DNA of 64,000 nucleotides from Fodinibacter luteus (GCF_039541575.1 NZ_BAABGM010000025.1:62001-126000); one strand, 5' to 3'. Shown: positions 1-8,271, counted from the stretch's first letter. Numbers and translations are program-made. The notes: generated by a model from the letters alone, not told the origin.

Positions 1-736
1 CACCGAAGAGCCAGGTCCACGCCATGAGCCCCCCGAGCGCCCGCTCGTGCGTCGTGCCCGGCCCCAGGAACGCCACGAGGGGGGCCAGCCCCTGCGCGGC
101 GCCGGGCGAGAGGTGGGGGTCGGGGACCGCGGCGTCGACGGCATCCACGGTGCCGGTGCCGGCCGCGGTGCCGGTGTCGGCCGCGGTGCCGGTGCCGGCC
201 GCGGTCTCGGCGTCGGCCGCGGTCTCGGCGTCGGCCGCGGTCTCGGTGTCGGCCTCGGCCTCGGCCTCGGTCTCGGTCTCGGCGCGGACGATGTCCTGGA
301 GCAGGAGGGCGAGGAGGCGGGTCACCCGCGTCGCCGGCCCGACGGTGTCCTGGGGTGCCGAGTAGCCCGGGACGGGCGAGCCGTAGACGAGCGCGTAGAG
401 CGACGGGTTCTCGAGCGCCCAGGTGCGCACCGTGCCGGCGATCGTCCGCCAGCGCGCGAGCAGGTCACCCCGGGGCACGAGCGCCTCCGCGGTCTCGACC
501 GCCCCGCCGAGGGAGTCGTAGGCGTCGATGATGAGCGCGGTGAGCAGGGCGTCGCGGTTGTCGAAGTAGCGGTAGACCGCGGACGAGACCATCCCGACCT
601 CTCGGGCCACCGCGCGCAGCGACAGCCCCGCCACCCCCTCCTGCGCCAGCTGCCGTCGGGCGGCGTCGAGGATCTCGGTGCGCATCTCGGCGCGAGCCCG
701 CTCCCGCACGCGCTGGGCTCGCCCGGTGGTCGCCAT
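1..736 (-). CDS. TetR-family transcriptional regulator (C-terminus outside window)
   Basis: DNA-binding repressor, cytoplasmic. The gene starts at ATG 736 and is still open at the window edge, giving 245 residues. The helix-turn-helix lies at about residues 20-66, with the typical SSAVYRYFDNRDALL recognition-helix region; residues 80-150 form the start of the ligand-binding domain. Residues 152-199 are an Ala/Thr/Glu/Asp/Gly run that interrupts this domain and is encoded by short tandem repeats (bases 140-283). The gene diverges from an epimerase gene, and a perfect 13-bp dyad lies in between, so it probably represses that gene and itself. The ligand is unknown. The TetR assignment is firm; regulation is inferred. 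Confidence 0.9.
   Translation of the reverse strand, partial: MATTGRAQRVRERARAEMRTEILDAARRQLAQEGVAGLSLRAVAREVGMVSSAVYRYFDNRDALLTALIIDAYDSLGGAVETAEALVPRGDLLARWRTIAGTVRTWALENPSLYALVYGSPVPGYSAPQDTVGPATRVTRLLALLLQDIVRAETETEAEAEADTETAADAETAADAETAAGTGTAADTGTAAGTGTVDAVDAAVPDPHLSPGAAQGLAPLVAFLGPGTTHERALGGLMAWTWLFG
140..283. repeat. short tandem repeats inside the TetR gene
   Basis: Alternating 6-, 12- and 18-bp units built from GCCGCGGTCTCGGCGTCG and variants fill this stretch. On the coding strand they give a Thr-Ala-Ala-Asp/Gly low-complexity segment that stays in frame. Confidence 0.8.
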
Positions 737-778
737 GGGAGCCAGTCAAGCACATCCGGTGAGCAGTGCCCTGTCGAG

Positions 779-791
779 AGAGCAATGCTCT
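779..791. promoter_or_regulatory. candidate TetR operator, 13-bp perfect dyad
   Basis: AGAGCA-A-TGCTCT is a perfect inverted repeat midway between the divergent TetR and epimerase genes. Size, symmetry and location are those of an autoregulatory TetR operator. TTGCAC at 791-796 overlaps its end and could be a -35 element for the rightward gene. Binding is inferred. Confidence 0.6.
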
Positions 792-815
792 TGCACTTCT
801 CGGCTCATGGGTGTT

Positions 816-846
816 CACTGATCACAACAGAGAGCACTGATCACAA
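816..846. promoter_or_regulatory. direct repeat CACTGATCACAA x2 before the epimerase start
   Basis: CACTGATCACAA occurs at 816-827 and again at 835-846, a 19-bp step. Each copy holds the palindrome TGATCA, and the second ends in the ribosome binding site AAGGAG (845-850). It could be a second regulator site or a transcript element. Confidence 0.45.
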
Positions 847-856
847 GGAGACCGTC

Positions 857-1798
857 ATGAGCACCCATCTCGTCGTCGGAGCGGGGCCGGTCGGCACCCG
901 CACCGCCCTGCTGCTCGCGGAGGCCGGCGCCTCCGTCCGCGTCGTCACGCGGTCGGGAGGGGGACCGGACCACCCCGCGGTCGAGCGGGTCGCCGCCGAC
1001 GCCTCCGACGCGGCGCGGATGCGCTCGCTCGCCACCGGCGCCGTGGCCGTCTACAACTGCGCCAACCCCGCCTACACCCGGTGGGACACCGACTGGCCGC
1101 CCATCGCGGCAGCCCTGCTCGACGCGGCGGCATCCTCGGGCGCGGTGCTCGCCACGGTGAGCAACCTCTACGGGTACGGGCGGGTCAGCGGCCCCATCGG
1201 CCCGGACACCCCGCTGGCTCCGTGCGACCACAAGGGGGAGGTCCGGGTCCGCATGTGGCGGGACGCCCTCGCGGCCCACGAGGCCGGTCGCGTGCGCGTG
1301 GTCGAGGTGCGCTCGAGCGACTACGCCGACGCCGGGAGCAACTCGCACCTCGCGCGCAACGCCCCTGCCGTCCTCGAGGGGCGCACGGCGTGGGTCCTCG
1401 GCGCGGCCGACCAGCCGCACAGCTGGACGACGACCCACGACACCGCGCGCCTCCTCGTCGACCTGGCCGGGGACGACCGGGCGCACGGGCGGGCGTGGCT
1501 CGTGCCGACGGCGCCGCCACGCACCCAGCGGGAGGCGCTCGCCGACGTCGCCGGCGCTGCGGGTGTCGCGACGCCCCGGGTGCGGGTGCTCGGCCCGAGG
1601 GCCCTGCGCGCGGCCGGGGTGGTCGCCCCCATGCTCCGGCAGCTGTCCGGAACCGCCTACCAGTTCACCGCCCCGTTCGTCGTCGACGACGCGGCCACGA
1701 CCAGCCACGTCGGGTGGGGGCCGGAGGACTGGGACGTCACCGTGGCCCGCGTCGTGCGGGCCGCGCGGACCACCACCGTCCAGGCAGGGGCACGGTGA
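857..1798 (+). CDS. NAD(P)-dependent epimerase/dehydratase-type oxidoreductase
   Basis: A 313-residue extended short-chain dehydrogenase-like protein, cytoplasmic. The dinucleotide site GAGPVG is at residues 8-13. A NLYGYG segment follows near residue 117, and HKGEVR stands near the usual YxxxK position, so the classical catalytic Tyr-Lys pair is not obvious. ATG 857 was chosen because AAGGAG lies 7 bases upstream; the open frame further left has no start signal and is antisense to the TetR gene. The stop overlaps the next start, so the two genes are probably co-translated. The substrate is unknown; control by the divergent TetR protein is likely. Confidence 0.85.
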   Translation: MSTHLVVGAGPVGTRTALLLAEAGASVRVVTRSGGGPDHPAVERVAADASDAARMRSLATGAVAVYNCANPAYTRWDTDWPPIAAALLDAAASSGAVLATVSNLYGYGRVSGPIGPDTPLAPCDHKGEVRVRMWRDALAAHEAGRVRVVEVRSSDYADAGSNSHLARNAPAVLEGRTAWVLGAADQPHSWTTTHDTARLLVDLAGDDRAHGRAWLVPTAPPRTQREALADVAGAAGVATPRVRVLGPRALRAAGVVAPMLRQLSGTAYQFTAPFVVDDAATTSHVGWGPEDWDVTVARVVRAARTTTVQAGAR

Positions 1799-2556
1799 TG
1801 CGCCGGCCGGCGGGAACGGGCGCCCTCCTCGTCGCCTCGGCGGTGCTCAGCCTCGGCGGCTACCTCGTGCTCGGCACGCAGTTCGGGTGGCCGGCCGTGC
1901 TGGACGACCCCGGGACGAGCGCGCTCGACGCCTTCGTCGAGGCCCAGGCGTGGGTCCGCTTCGGCTTCTACCTCTTCCTCCTGGCGAGCCTGCTCCTCAT
2001 CCCTGCCGCCGTCGGCCTGCACGACCTCATCGGCCGCCACTCCCCGGCCTCCGTCTCCGTGGCCGTCCTCGGCATCCTCGGCGCCTTCGCCCAGATGCTC
2101 GGGTGGGTGCGGTGGCCGATCGCCGTGCCCGGCCTCGCCGACGCCTGGACCGACGCTGCTGCGACCGCCACCCAGCGCGAGGCCACGGCTGCGGCGTACG
2201 ACGGCCTCAACGGGTATGCCGGGGGCGCGCTCGGCGAGCACCTGGGCTGGCTGCTCCAGGGCATCTGGGCGGTGGGGGTCGCCATCCTCCTGCTCCGGTC
2301 GCGCCGCGTGCCGAGGTGGTTCGCCCTCCTCGGGCTCGGCCTGGCCGGAGCGTGGGCCCTCGCGGTCCCCACGGCGACCGCCGTCGGCCTCGCGACCCTG
2401 GAGTTCTGGGGACTCAACGTCTACACCGCGTGGTACCTGTGGCTGCTCGCCCTCGGGGGGCTGCTGATGGGTGCGTCGCGGGGCGGCGAGGGTCAGCGCG
2501 TGCCGGGCGGCACCGAGAGCGCCGCCCGCAGCCGGGCCTCGTCGACCCGCCAGTAG
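1798..2556 (+). CDS. DUF4386-type integral membrane protein
   Basis: A 252-residue membrane protein with about six hydrophobic segments: residues 9-26, 58-78, 88-110, 152-172, 180-200 and 208-228. Its pattern and length match the DUF4386 family, whose function is unknown. ATG 1798 overlaps the epimerase stop (1796-1798); GTG 1795 is an alternative start. The C-terminal 30 residues are polar and overlap the convergent glutaredoxin-like gene by 64 bp. It probably belongs to the TetR-controlled pair, perhaps in a stress or compound response. Confidence 0.75.
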   Translation: MRRPAGTGALLVASAVLSLGGYLVLGTQFGWPAVLDDPGTSALDAFVEAQAWVRFGFYLFLLASLLLIPAAVGLHDLIGRHSPASVSVAVLGILGAFAQMLGWVRWPIAVPGLADAWTDAAATATQREATAAAYDGLNGYAGGALGEHLGWLLQGIWAVGVAILLLRSRRVPRWFALLGLGLAGAWALAVPTATAVGLATLEFWGLNVYTAWYLWLLALGGLLMGASRGGEGQRVPGGTESAARSRASSTRQ

Positions 2557-2756
2557 TCGTGCTGCCGCCCGTCGACGAGCGTGACGGGGATCTGGTCGGC
2601 CCACCGTTCGCGCAGCTCGGGGTCGGCGTCGACGGAGCGCTCCTCCCAGCCCACACCGAGCTCGGCGCTCACCCGCTCGACGGTCGCCCGGGCGGTGTCG
2701 CACAGGTGGCACCCCGGACGGCCGATGAGCGTCACGCGGACCGGGGCCGGGTGCAT
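2493..2756 (-). CDS. glutaredoxin-like/DUF836 thiol protein
   Basis: An 87-residue thioredoxin-fold protein with the redox motif CHLC at residues 16-19 after a first beta strand, and an IPVTLVDG strand containing the cis-Pro loop. The length fits the glutaredoxin-like family of Rv0508. ATG 2756 overlaps the upstream acyltransferase stop as TGATG, so translation is coupled. The position beside this acyltransferase and epimerase matches the mycobacterial Rv0501-Rv0508 neighbourhood as I know it. The partner protein is unknown. Its last 64 bp overlap the convergent DUF4386 gene. Confidence 0.85.
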   Translation of the reverse strand: MHPAPVRVTLIGRPGCHLCDTARATVERVSAELGVGWEERSVDADPELRERWADQIPVTLVDGRQHDYWRVDEARLRAALSVPPGTR

Positions 2757-4459
2757 CAGAAGAACACCGACCGACGCTGCATGAGCAGGGTGTACAGGGT
2801 CTGCTGGATCGTCTCGCGGACCTGGTCGGTGAGGTCGAAGACGAGCATGGGGTCGTCGGCGGCGCCGGCACCGTGGGTGTCGGTGGGGATCGGCGCACCG
2901 AACTCGATGATCCACTTGCTCGGCAGCGGGATGAGCCCGAGCGGCCCGAGGAGCGGGAAGGTCGGCGTGATCGGGGCGTACGGGAGGCCGAGCAGCCGGG
3001 CGATGGTGCCCATGTTGCCGAGGATCGGGGCGATCTCCTCGGCCCCGACGACCGAGCAGGGGATGATCGGCACCTGCGCGCTCAGGGCCGCGGCGACGAA
3101 CCCGCCCCGCCCGAACCGCTGCAGCTTGTAGCGCTCGCGGAACGGCTTGCCGACCCCCTTGAAGCCCTCGGGGAAGACGCCGACGAGCTCACCCTGGCGG
3201 AAGAGCCGTTCGGCGTCGTCGTTCGTCGCGAGGGTCGAGCCGGACCGGCGGGCGATGGTGCCGAGGAAGGGCGTCTGGAAGACGAGGTCGGCGCCGAGGG
3301 CGCGCATGACCCGTCGCTGCGGGTGCTCGTCGTGGATCGCGAGCTGCACCATGAGCGAGTCGATGGCGATCGTGCCGGAGTGGTTGGAGACGACGAGGGC
3401 CCCGCCGTCGGAGGGGATGTTCTCGATGCCCCGCACCTCGACGCGGAACCAGCGCCGGTAGATGGGGCGCAGCATCGGGTAGAAGACGTGCTCGGTGAAG
3501 TCGGCGTCGTAGCCGAAGTCGTCGACCTCGTAGTCCCCGTCGACGCGGCGGCGGATGTAGGCCAGTACCTGGGCGATGCGCCGCTCGACGTCCTCGGGTG
3601 CGACACCGGCCGCCTCGGCGCCGAGCCGGAGCATGCCGACGACGGCGTCGAGGGCGTCACCGACATCGGGCAGGGGCAGGCCGGTGCGGGCAGGGGCGTC
3701 GTGCACCGTGGGGTCGAGCGGGGGCTCGGCGATGCGCAGGTGCGGGCGCCGGCCCGTGGCGTCGCGGCGGGCCTTCTCGCGCGGGTCGAGCCGTGGCCGG
3801 CGGGGGGTTTCTCCGGATGCCGTGGGCCCGGGTCGGGTGCGTCGCTCACCCGCCTGCCGGGATGCCGCCCGCGACGGGGCGGAACGCACCTGCGGGGCGG
3901 GGCGGTGCGGGCGGCGCACCGCGTCCGTCCCGACATCCCCTGACGGCTCGGTGCCGGCACCGGACGCCGCCGTCGTCGCGTCCGCCGTCGTCCTCGAGGT
4001 GTCCGCCGTCGTCGTCGCATCGGCTGCCGTCGTCGCGTCCGCCGTCCTCGCGGTGTCCGCCGTCGTCCGCACGGGCGCCCGCGTCGGGGTCGGGGCACCC
4101 GCCGTCGTCGACGGGGTCGGCCGCCTCACGGCCTGCTGCGCGCCCTTCCCCTGCTGCGCGCCCTTCCCCTGCTTCGCACCCTTCGCCTGCTGCGCGGCCT
4201 TCCCCTGCTTGGCGGCCTTCGCCTGCTTCGCGGCGCCGGGCTTCCTCGCCGCGGGGCGCGTGCCCCCTGCCGGCTGCTGACCGGGCGGTCGCTTCGTCCC
4301 GCTGGCCGTTCCGGCGCCGGGGCTCGTCACCTCGGCGTCGCCCTCGGCTCCCGCGGGCACGACCGGCTCGGCGCCGATGAGCGGGGTCGCCCGTCGCCGG
4401 GCCCGCTCCCCCGACGCCCGCGCCGCGCCCGCGGCGAGTGCTCCCGGTCGGCTCGCCAT
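2756..4459 (-). CDS. PlsC-like lysophospholipid acyltransferase (Rv0502-like) with basic repeat tail
   Basis: 567 residues. The acyltransferase domain covers about 335-545, with VSNHSGTIAID (His360, Asp367) as a stretched HX4D box and FPEG at 429-432. It should transfer an acyl chain to a glycerol-3-phosphate or lysophospholipid at the membrane face; the exact acceptor is unknown. Residues 1-250 are disordered and rich in Ala, Lys, Gln, Thr and Arg. They include six near-copies of AAKQxK at 77-110, unusual for the family. The start overlaps the epimerase stop as TGATG. The start of the tail is uncertain, but no better internal start is evident. Confidence 0.85.
   Translation of the reverse strand: MASRPGALAAGAARASGERARRRATPLIGAEPVVPAGAEGDAEVTSPGAGTASGTKRPPGQQPAGGTRPAARKPGAAKQAKAAKQGKAAQQAKGAKQGKGAQQGKGAQQAVRRPTPSTTAGAPTPTRAPVRTTADTARTADATTAADATTTADTSRTTADATTAASGAGTEPSGDVGTDAVRRPHRPAPQVRSAPSRAASRQAGERRTRPGPTASGETPRRPRLDPREKARRDATGRRPHLRIAEPPLDPTVHDAPARTGLPLPDVGDALDAVVGMLRLGAEAAGVAPEDVERRIAQVLAYIRRRVDGDYEVDDFGYDADFTEHVFYPMLRPIYRRWFRVEVRGIENIPSDGGALVVSNHSGTIAIDSLMVQLAIHDEHPQRRVMRALGADLVFQTPFLGTIARRSGSTLATNDDAERLFRQGELVGVFPEGFKGVGKPFRERYKLQRFGRGGFVAAALSAQVPIIPCSVVGAEEIAPILGNMGTIARLLGLPYAPITPTFPLLGPLGLIPLPSKWIIEFGAPIPTDTHGAGAADDPMLVFDLTDQVRETIQQTLYTLLMQRRSVFF
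4131..4240. repeat. 18-bp tandem repeat, about six copies, in the acyltransferase gene
   Basis: Units such as TGCTGCGCGCCCTTCCCC repeat head to tail with a few substitutions. Each encodes a six-residue Ala-Lys-Gln block of the N-terminal tail of the acyltransferase. Confidence 0.8.
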
Positions 4460-5523
4460 CAGTGTCCCCGTCCGGCCCCGAGCAGGCCGAGCACGGCCTG
4501 GCTCGCCGTGCCGGCGACTCCGCTCACGGCATCCCCGATGACCGCGACGGCGGGGACCGCCGGCCCGACCGTGCGGGCGAAGTCCTCGAAGGCCCCGCGT
4601 GAGGTGAACCGCGGGTCGAAGCCCAGGGTGCGGCGCATCCGGGTCGTGTCGAGGCCGCGACCGAACGCGAGGAAGGACATCTGGTCGGGCGAGAAGTCGG
4701 CGAGCCCGACGCGGCGTGCGAGCCCACCGACGAGGCCGGCGGTCTGCAGCGGCATCGGCACGACCGGGCGGCCCACGATGGCCGCGGCCTGGAGCACGGT
4801 GACGACGCCGTCGCCGGCGAGGTTGACGACGCCGGTGGCGTCACCCGTCGTCGCGAGGACGAGGGCGTCGATGGCGTCGTCCTCGTGGACGAACTGCATG
4901 CGGGCGTCGTAGCCGAGCGGCACGGGGATGACCGGAAGGTTGAAGTAGTCGGTGATCGACGTGCGGATCCTCGGGCCGATGATGTTCGCGAAGCGCAGGG
5001 TGAGGATCTCGGTGTCGGGGCGGCGGCGGGCGAAGCCGCGCACGTACCCCTCGACCTCGATCGAGTCCTTGCCGAAGCCGCCCGACGGGGTGCGCTTGGC
5101 GCCCATGTCCTCGGTGAACATCGCCGGGTCGCGCGGCGTGGAGCCGTAGACGGCGGCGGAGGACTTGACGACGAGCCGCCGCACGACGCCCGACTTCTGG
5201 CACGCCGCGAGCAGCTGCATCGTGCCGATGACGTTGATCTCCTTCTGCGGGGTGCGCCCCCCGACGAAGGTGGGCGTCGCGATGACGTTCATGTGCACGA
5301 CCGTGTCGACGCCCGTGGACTCGATGACCCGCGAGATCATCGGGTTGCGGATGTCGGCCCGCACGAACTCGACCCCGCCGATGTCGTGGACCGGGGGGAT
5401 GACGTCGACACCGACGACCCGATCGACGGAGGGGTCGGCGCTGAGCCGGCGCGCGAGCAGGCCCCCGAGGTACCGGGACACCCCGGTCACGAGCACCACT
5501 GACCCCACGCCCTTGCTCCTCAC
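4459..5523 (-). CDS. NAD-dependent epimerase/dehydratase (Rv0501/GalE2-like)
   Basis: A 354-residue extended short-chain dehydrogenase. The Rossmann motif VTGVSRYLGG is at residues 12-21, VKSSAAVYG near 125, and a GKDSIEVEGY segment occupies the place of the usual YxxxK. GTG 5523 is the start. It is followed directly by the acyltransferase through a TGATG overlap, so the pair is an operon. The same pair occurs in mycobacteria as Rv0501-Rv0502. The substrate is unproven; the old name UDP-glucose epimerase rests on similarity only. Confidence 0.85.
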   Translation of the reverse strand: MRSKGVGSVVLVTGVSRYLGGLLARRLSADPSVDRVVGVDVIPPVHDIGGVEFVRADIRNPMISRVIESTGVDTVVHMNVIATPTFVGGRTPQKEINVIGTMQLLAACQKSGVVRRLVVKSSAAVYGSTPRDPAMFTEDMGAKRTPSGGFGKDSIEVEGYVRGFARRRPDTEILTLRFANIIGPRIRTSITDYFNLPVIPVPLGYDARMQFVHEDDAIDALVLATTGDATGVVNLAGDGVVTVLQAAAIVGRPVVPMPLQTAGLVGGLARRVGLADFSPDQMSFLAFGRGLDTTRMRRTLGFDPRFTSRGAFEDFARTVGPAVPAVAVIGDAVSGVAGTASQAVLGLLGAGRGH

Positions 5524-5588
5524 GTCACGACCGTCGTCCCCGACCCTACCCAGCGCTGCGCCGGGCCGACAGGCTGGCCCGGTACGAC

Positions 5589-5615
5589 AAAGGCCCCCTC
5601 GGTGCGGGGACCTTT
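5589..5615 (-). terminator. hairpin terminator after the 32-residue ribosomal-type gene
   Basis: The two arms AAAGG-CCCC and GGGG-CCTTT close a stem across a short loop, about 20 bp past the stop of the small basic protein gene. It separates that gene from the epimerase operon. Confidence 0.6.
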
Positions 5616-5637
5616 GAAGTGCAGAGGTGACGCGAGG

Positions 5638-5736
5638 TCACTTCTTGTTGCGGCGCTGGTGGCGCGTCTTGCGAAGGAGCTTGCGGTGCTTCTTCTTCGC
5701 CATCCGCTTGCGCCGCTTCTTGATGACTGAACCCAT
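5638..5736 (-). CDS. bTHX/AURKAIP1-COX24-type 32-residue basic ribosomal protein
   Basis: A tiny gene starting at ATG 5736. The 32 residues begin MGSVIKKRRKRMAKKKHRK and more than half are Lys or Arg. This is the AURKAIP1/COX24 domain signature (Rv0500B in mycobacteria), a family related to small-subunit protein bTHX, so it should sit on the 30S ribosome. It is bracketed by hairpins at 5589-5615 and 5826-5864, suggesting its own transcript. The flanking epimerase and HTH gene are the same as in mycobacteria. Identification is strong from sequence and context; ribosome binding is by family. Confidence 0.9.
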   Translation of the reverse strand: MGSVIKKRRKRMAKKKHRKLLRKTRHQRRNKK

Positions 5737-5825
5737 GGGATGTCCTCGTCGCTGGTGCGTCTGGTGCGGCTGCCCACCCTACCGGCACGCGCGCGCCGCC
5801 CCCAAACCGTCGCCGGCCGACGCAG

Positions 5826-5864
5826 CCGCGAGGGGCGGCCCGACGTGCGGGCCGCCCCTCGCGG
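5826..5864 (-). terminator. 17-bp perfect hairpin after the HTH gene
   Basis: CCGCGAGGGGCGGCCCG and its exact reverse complement flank a 5-base loop (5843-5847), 22 bp past the HTH gene stop. There is no T-run, as is common in high-G+C actinobacteria. Confidence 0.7.
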
Positions 5865-5885
5865 ACACAGGGTGTCGCGGTGCGA

Positions 5886-6086
5886 TCACGCGGTGTCGAC
5901 GAACGAGCTGCGCAGGTAGGCGTGCACCTCGTCCTCCGGCACCCGGAAGGACCGACCGACGCGGATCGCCGGGAGCTCCCCGGCGTGGACCATGCGGTAG
6001 ACGGTCATCTTCGAGACGCGCATGATGGCGGCGACCTCGGCGACGGTGAGGAACTTGACCTCGCCGAGCTGACGCTCCGTGGACAT
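5886..6086 (-). CDS. excisionase-type helix-turn-helix DNA-binding protein (Rv0500A-like)
   Basis: 66 residues and almost entirely one MerR-type winged HTH: LTVAEVAAIMRVSKMTVYRM, then GELPAIRVGRSFRVPEDEV as the wing. ATG 6086 has GAGG 7 bases upstream; the longer open frame upstream is not gene-like. Family members in actinobacteria are conserved next to proC and the small ribosomal gene and are thought to be regulators, related to BldC. DNA targets are unknown. It is monocistronic: a strong hairpin follows and acuC upstream ends in its own palindrome. Confidence 0.88.
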   Translation of the reverse strand: MSTERQLGEVKFLTVAEVAAIMRVSKMTVYRMVHAGELPAIRVGRSFRVPEDEVHAYLRSSFVDTA

Positions 6087-6247
6087 CGTGACCTCGATCT
6101 TCTGCCCGTCCACAGCGCCGGGACGCCCCGGCATTCCCTGCGGTCGTGCAAGCGCAACCATAGGGGCAGTTGTGACCACTGGGGAAGGGAATGGGCGACA
6201 TTGGCGCCCGCTGTCCACTCGACACGCCGCCCTTCCCCCGACTTCTT

Positions 6248-6311
6248 GCACATCACCCACGCGGGCGGGCGGCCAGGACGCCGGTTCGCGTGGGTGATCC
6301 GCAGTCAGTCG
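6248..6311. repeat. dispersed palindrome, family A copy 1 (end of acuC)
   Basis: Arms ATCACCCACGCG (6252-6263) and CGCGTGGGTGAT (6287-6298) are exact inverted repeats 23 bp apart. The flanks GCACATCACCCACGC and GCAGTCAGTCG recur in the element at 53239-53294. Here the right flank contains the acuC stop codon, so the stem would act as the acuC terminator. Confidence 0.75.
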
Positions 6312-7495
6312 AACCAGGGGTCGAGGCCGTGGTGGCTGAAGACGGCCTGCCGGGTGGCGAGGATCGCTCGGTCGACCGGGTTGTCGGGGTTGTGGCCCAT
6401 GTTCCACGGCTGCACCCAGATCGGCAGCCGCTCGGCGGGCAGGTCACCCATCCGGCTCGGCGCCTGCCGGCCGAGTGACCGTTCGACGTGCCCGAGCCAC
6501 TCCTGCGGCACCGCCGTGTCGCTCGGCACCGGCACGTGCGCGGCGATGGCGGTCAGGTGCGTCCACGAACGGGGCACGACCTCGACGAGCTCGTACCCGC
6601 CCCCGCCGAGCGCCACCCACCGGCCCTGCGTCGTCTCGTGGGCGAGGTCGTGGACCGACTCGTGGGCCCGCCGCTGGCCGTCGACGGTGATGGCGAGGTG
6701 GGCCAGCGGGTCGTGCATGTGCGTGTCGCAGCCGTGCTGGCTGACGAGCACGTCGGGCTTGAAGGCCCGCACGAGCGGGTGCACGACCGACTCGATCGAC
6801 CGCAGCCACGCGGCATCCCCCGTCCCCGGCGGCAGCGCGACGTTCGCGGCACCCCCCCGCGCCGAGGGGCCACCGACGTCGGCCGGCCACCCGGTGCCCG
6901 GGAAGAGGTGCTGCCCGCTCTCGTGGACGGAGATGGTCAGCACCCGGGGGTCGTTCCAGAACATCCGCTCCACGCCGTCACCGTGGTGGACGTCGATGTC
7001 GACGTAGGCGACCCGCTCGGCGCCGTTGTCGAGGAGCCACTGGATGCCGACCGCGATGTCGTTGTAGATGCAGAAGCCCGACGCGTGGGTGCGCATCGCG
7101 TGGTGCAGCCCACCGCAGAAGTTGACGCCGTGGTCGATCTCGCCGCGCCACACCTGGCGGCAGATGTCGAGGGTGCCCTGGACGATGCGCGCCGAGGCCT
7201 CGTGCATCCCGCGGAAGGCCGGGTCGTCGTCGGTGCCGAGCCCGCGGTTGACGTCGGCCGCCGACGGGTCGTCGGAGGCCGCGCGCACCGCCCGGATGTA
7301 CGCGCGGTCGTGGACCGTGGCGAGGACGTCGTCGCCGGCGACGTCGGGGCTGAGCAGCTCGACGTGGTCGAGCACGCCGAGGGCCCGCGAGAGCCGGGTC
7401 GTGAGGTCGAGGCGCACGGGTGCCATCGGGTGCGTGGGTCCGAAGTCGTACGCCGTGAAGACCTCGTCCCAGACGACGCTCGTCCGTGGGGCCAT
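6305..7495 (-). CDS. acuC: acetoin utilization protein AcuC, histone-deacetylase family
   Basis: 396 residues of the zinc arginase/deacetylase fold. Visible active-site signatures are GGLHHA (129-133), YVDIDVHHGDGV with zinc ligands Asp168 and His170, and a downstream GCDTH. In Bacillus, AcuC deacetylates acetyl-CoA synthetase; here it is expected to remove acyl groups from lysines of metabolic enzymes. The start is ATG 7495. It diverges from the TrkA gene 72 bp away and ends in a dispersed palindrome. The AcuC family is certain; the native substrate is inferred. Confidence 0.92.
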   Translation of the reverse strand: MAPRTSVVWDEVFTAYDFGPTHPMAPVRLDLTTRLSRALGVLDHVELLSPDVAGDDVLATVHDRAYIRAVRAASDDPSAADVNRGLGTDDDPAFRGMHEASARIVQGTLDICRQVWRGEIDHGVNFCGGLHHAMRTHASGFCIYNDIAVGIQWLLDNGAERVAYVDIDVHHGDGVERMFWNDPRVLTISVHESGQHLFPGTGWPADVGGPSARGGAANVALPPGTGDAAWLRSIESVVHPLVRAFKPDVLVSQHGCDTHMHDPLAHLAITVDGQRRAHESVHDLAHETTQGRWVALGGGGYELVEVVPRSWTHLTAIAAHVPVPSDTAVPQEWLGHVERSLGRQAPSRMGDLPAERLPIWVQPWNMGHNPDNPVDRAILATRQAVFSHHGLDPWFD

Positions 7496-7567
7496 GGCTG
7501 CACGCTACTCCCGGCAGCGCGCGTGGCAGGCTTGTGTCCCACGACTCCCCGTGAGAGAGGCACCAGG

Positions 7568-8236
7568 ATGGCTCGCAGCACCGCCCACGAGGACGACGTG
7601 CTCGTCATCGGGCTCGGCCGCTTCGGGGCGGCGGCGGCCCTCGAGCTGCGACGGCTCGGCCACAAGGTCACCGCCATCGAGAAGGACGGCTTCCTCGCCG
7701 AGCGGTTCCTCGGGCGGATCACCCACGTCATCCACGGCGACGCGAGCGACGTCGGCGTCATCCGCGACGCGAAGGCCGGGCGCTTCCCCATCGCCGTCGT
7801 CGCCATCGGCTCGTCGGTCGAGGCCTCGGTGCTCGCCGCGGCCAACCTCGTCGACGCCGGGGTCCAAGACATCTGGGGCAAGGCGCTCTCACCCGAGCAC
7901 GCGCGCATCCTCGACCGGATCGGCATCCACCACATCGTGCGCCCCGAGGCCGACACCGGGCGCCGGGTCGCCCACCTCGTCGGCGGCCGGATGCAGGACT
8001 ACATCGAGTTCGACGACGGGTTCGCGATCGTCAAGATGCGCCCCCCGAGCGAGACGATCGGGTTCACGCTCGAGCAGAGCGGCATCCGCAGCAAGTACGG
8101 CGTCACCGTCGTCGGGGTCAAGGCGCCGGGCGAGGACTTCACGTATGCCGTGCCGTCGACGAAGGTCTCGGCGCACGACGTGCTCATCGTCAGCGGCCCG
8201 ACGACACTCATCGAGCGCCTCGCGGCGCGTCCCTGA
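7568..8236 (+). CDS. TrkA/KtrA-type potassium uptake regulatory protein
   Basis: 222 residues with an RCK module: TrkA-N nucleotide-binding domain with GLGRFG at 15-20 and a conserved acidic residue ending strand 2, followed by a TrkA-C domain from about 140. Such proteins gate a Trk/Ktr membrane pore in response to NAD or ATP. The membrane partner is not in this window, so the gene is an orphan here. ATG 7568 has an imperfect AGG ribosome site. It diverges from acuC. Confidence 0.9.
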   Translation: MARSTAHEDDVLVIGLGRFGAAAALELRRLGHKVTAIEKDGFLAERFLGRITHVIHGDASDVGVIRDAKAGRFPIAVVAIGSSVEASVLAAANLVDAGVQDIWGKALSPEHARILDRIGIHHIVRPEADTGRRVAHLVGGRMQDYIEFDDGFAIVKMRPPSETIGFTLEQSGIRSKYGVTVVGVKAPGEDFTYAVPSTKVSAHDVLIVSGPTTLIERLAARP

Positions 8237-8271
8237 CGACCGGCGCGGCCCTGACGAGCGGGCCGGGCGGG

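Noticed and set aside
47..856. N-terminal extension of the epimerase through the TetR gene
   Set aside because: The extension is antisense to the TetR gene; ATG 857 has a good ribosome site and begins with a proper Rossmann motif.
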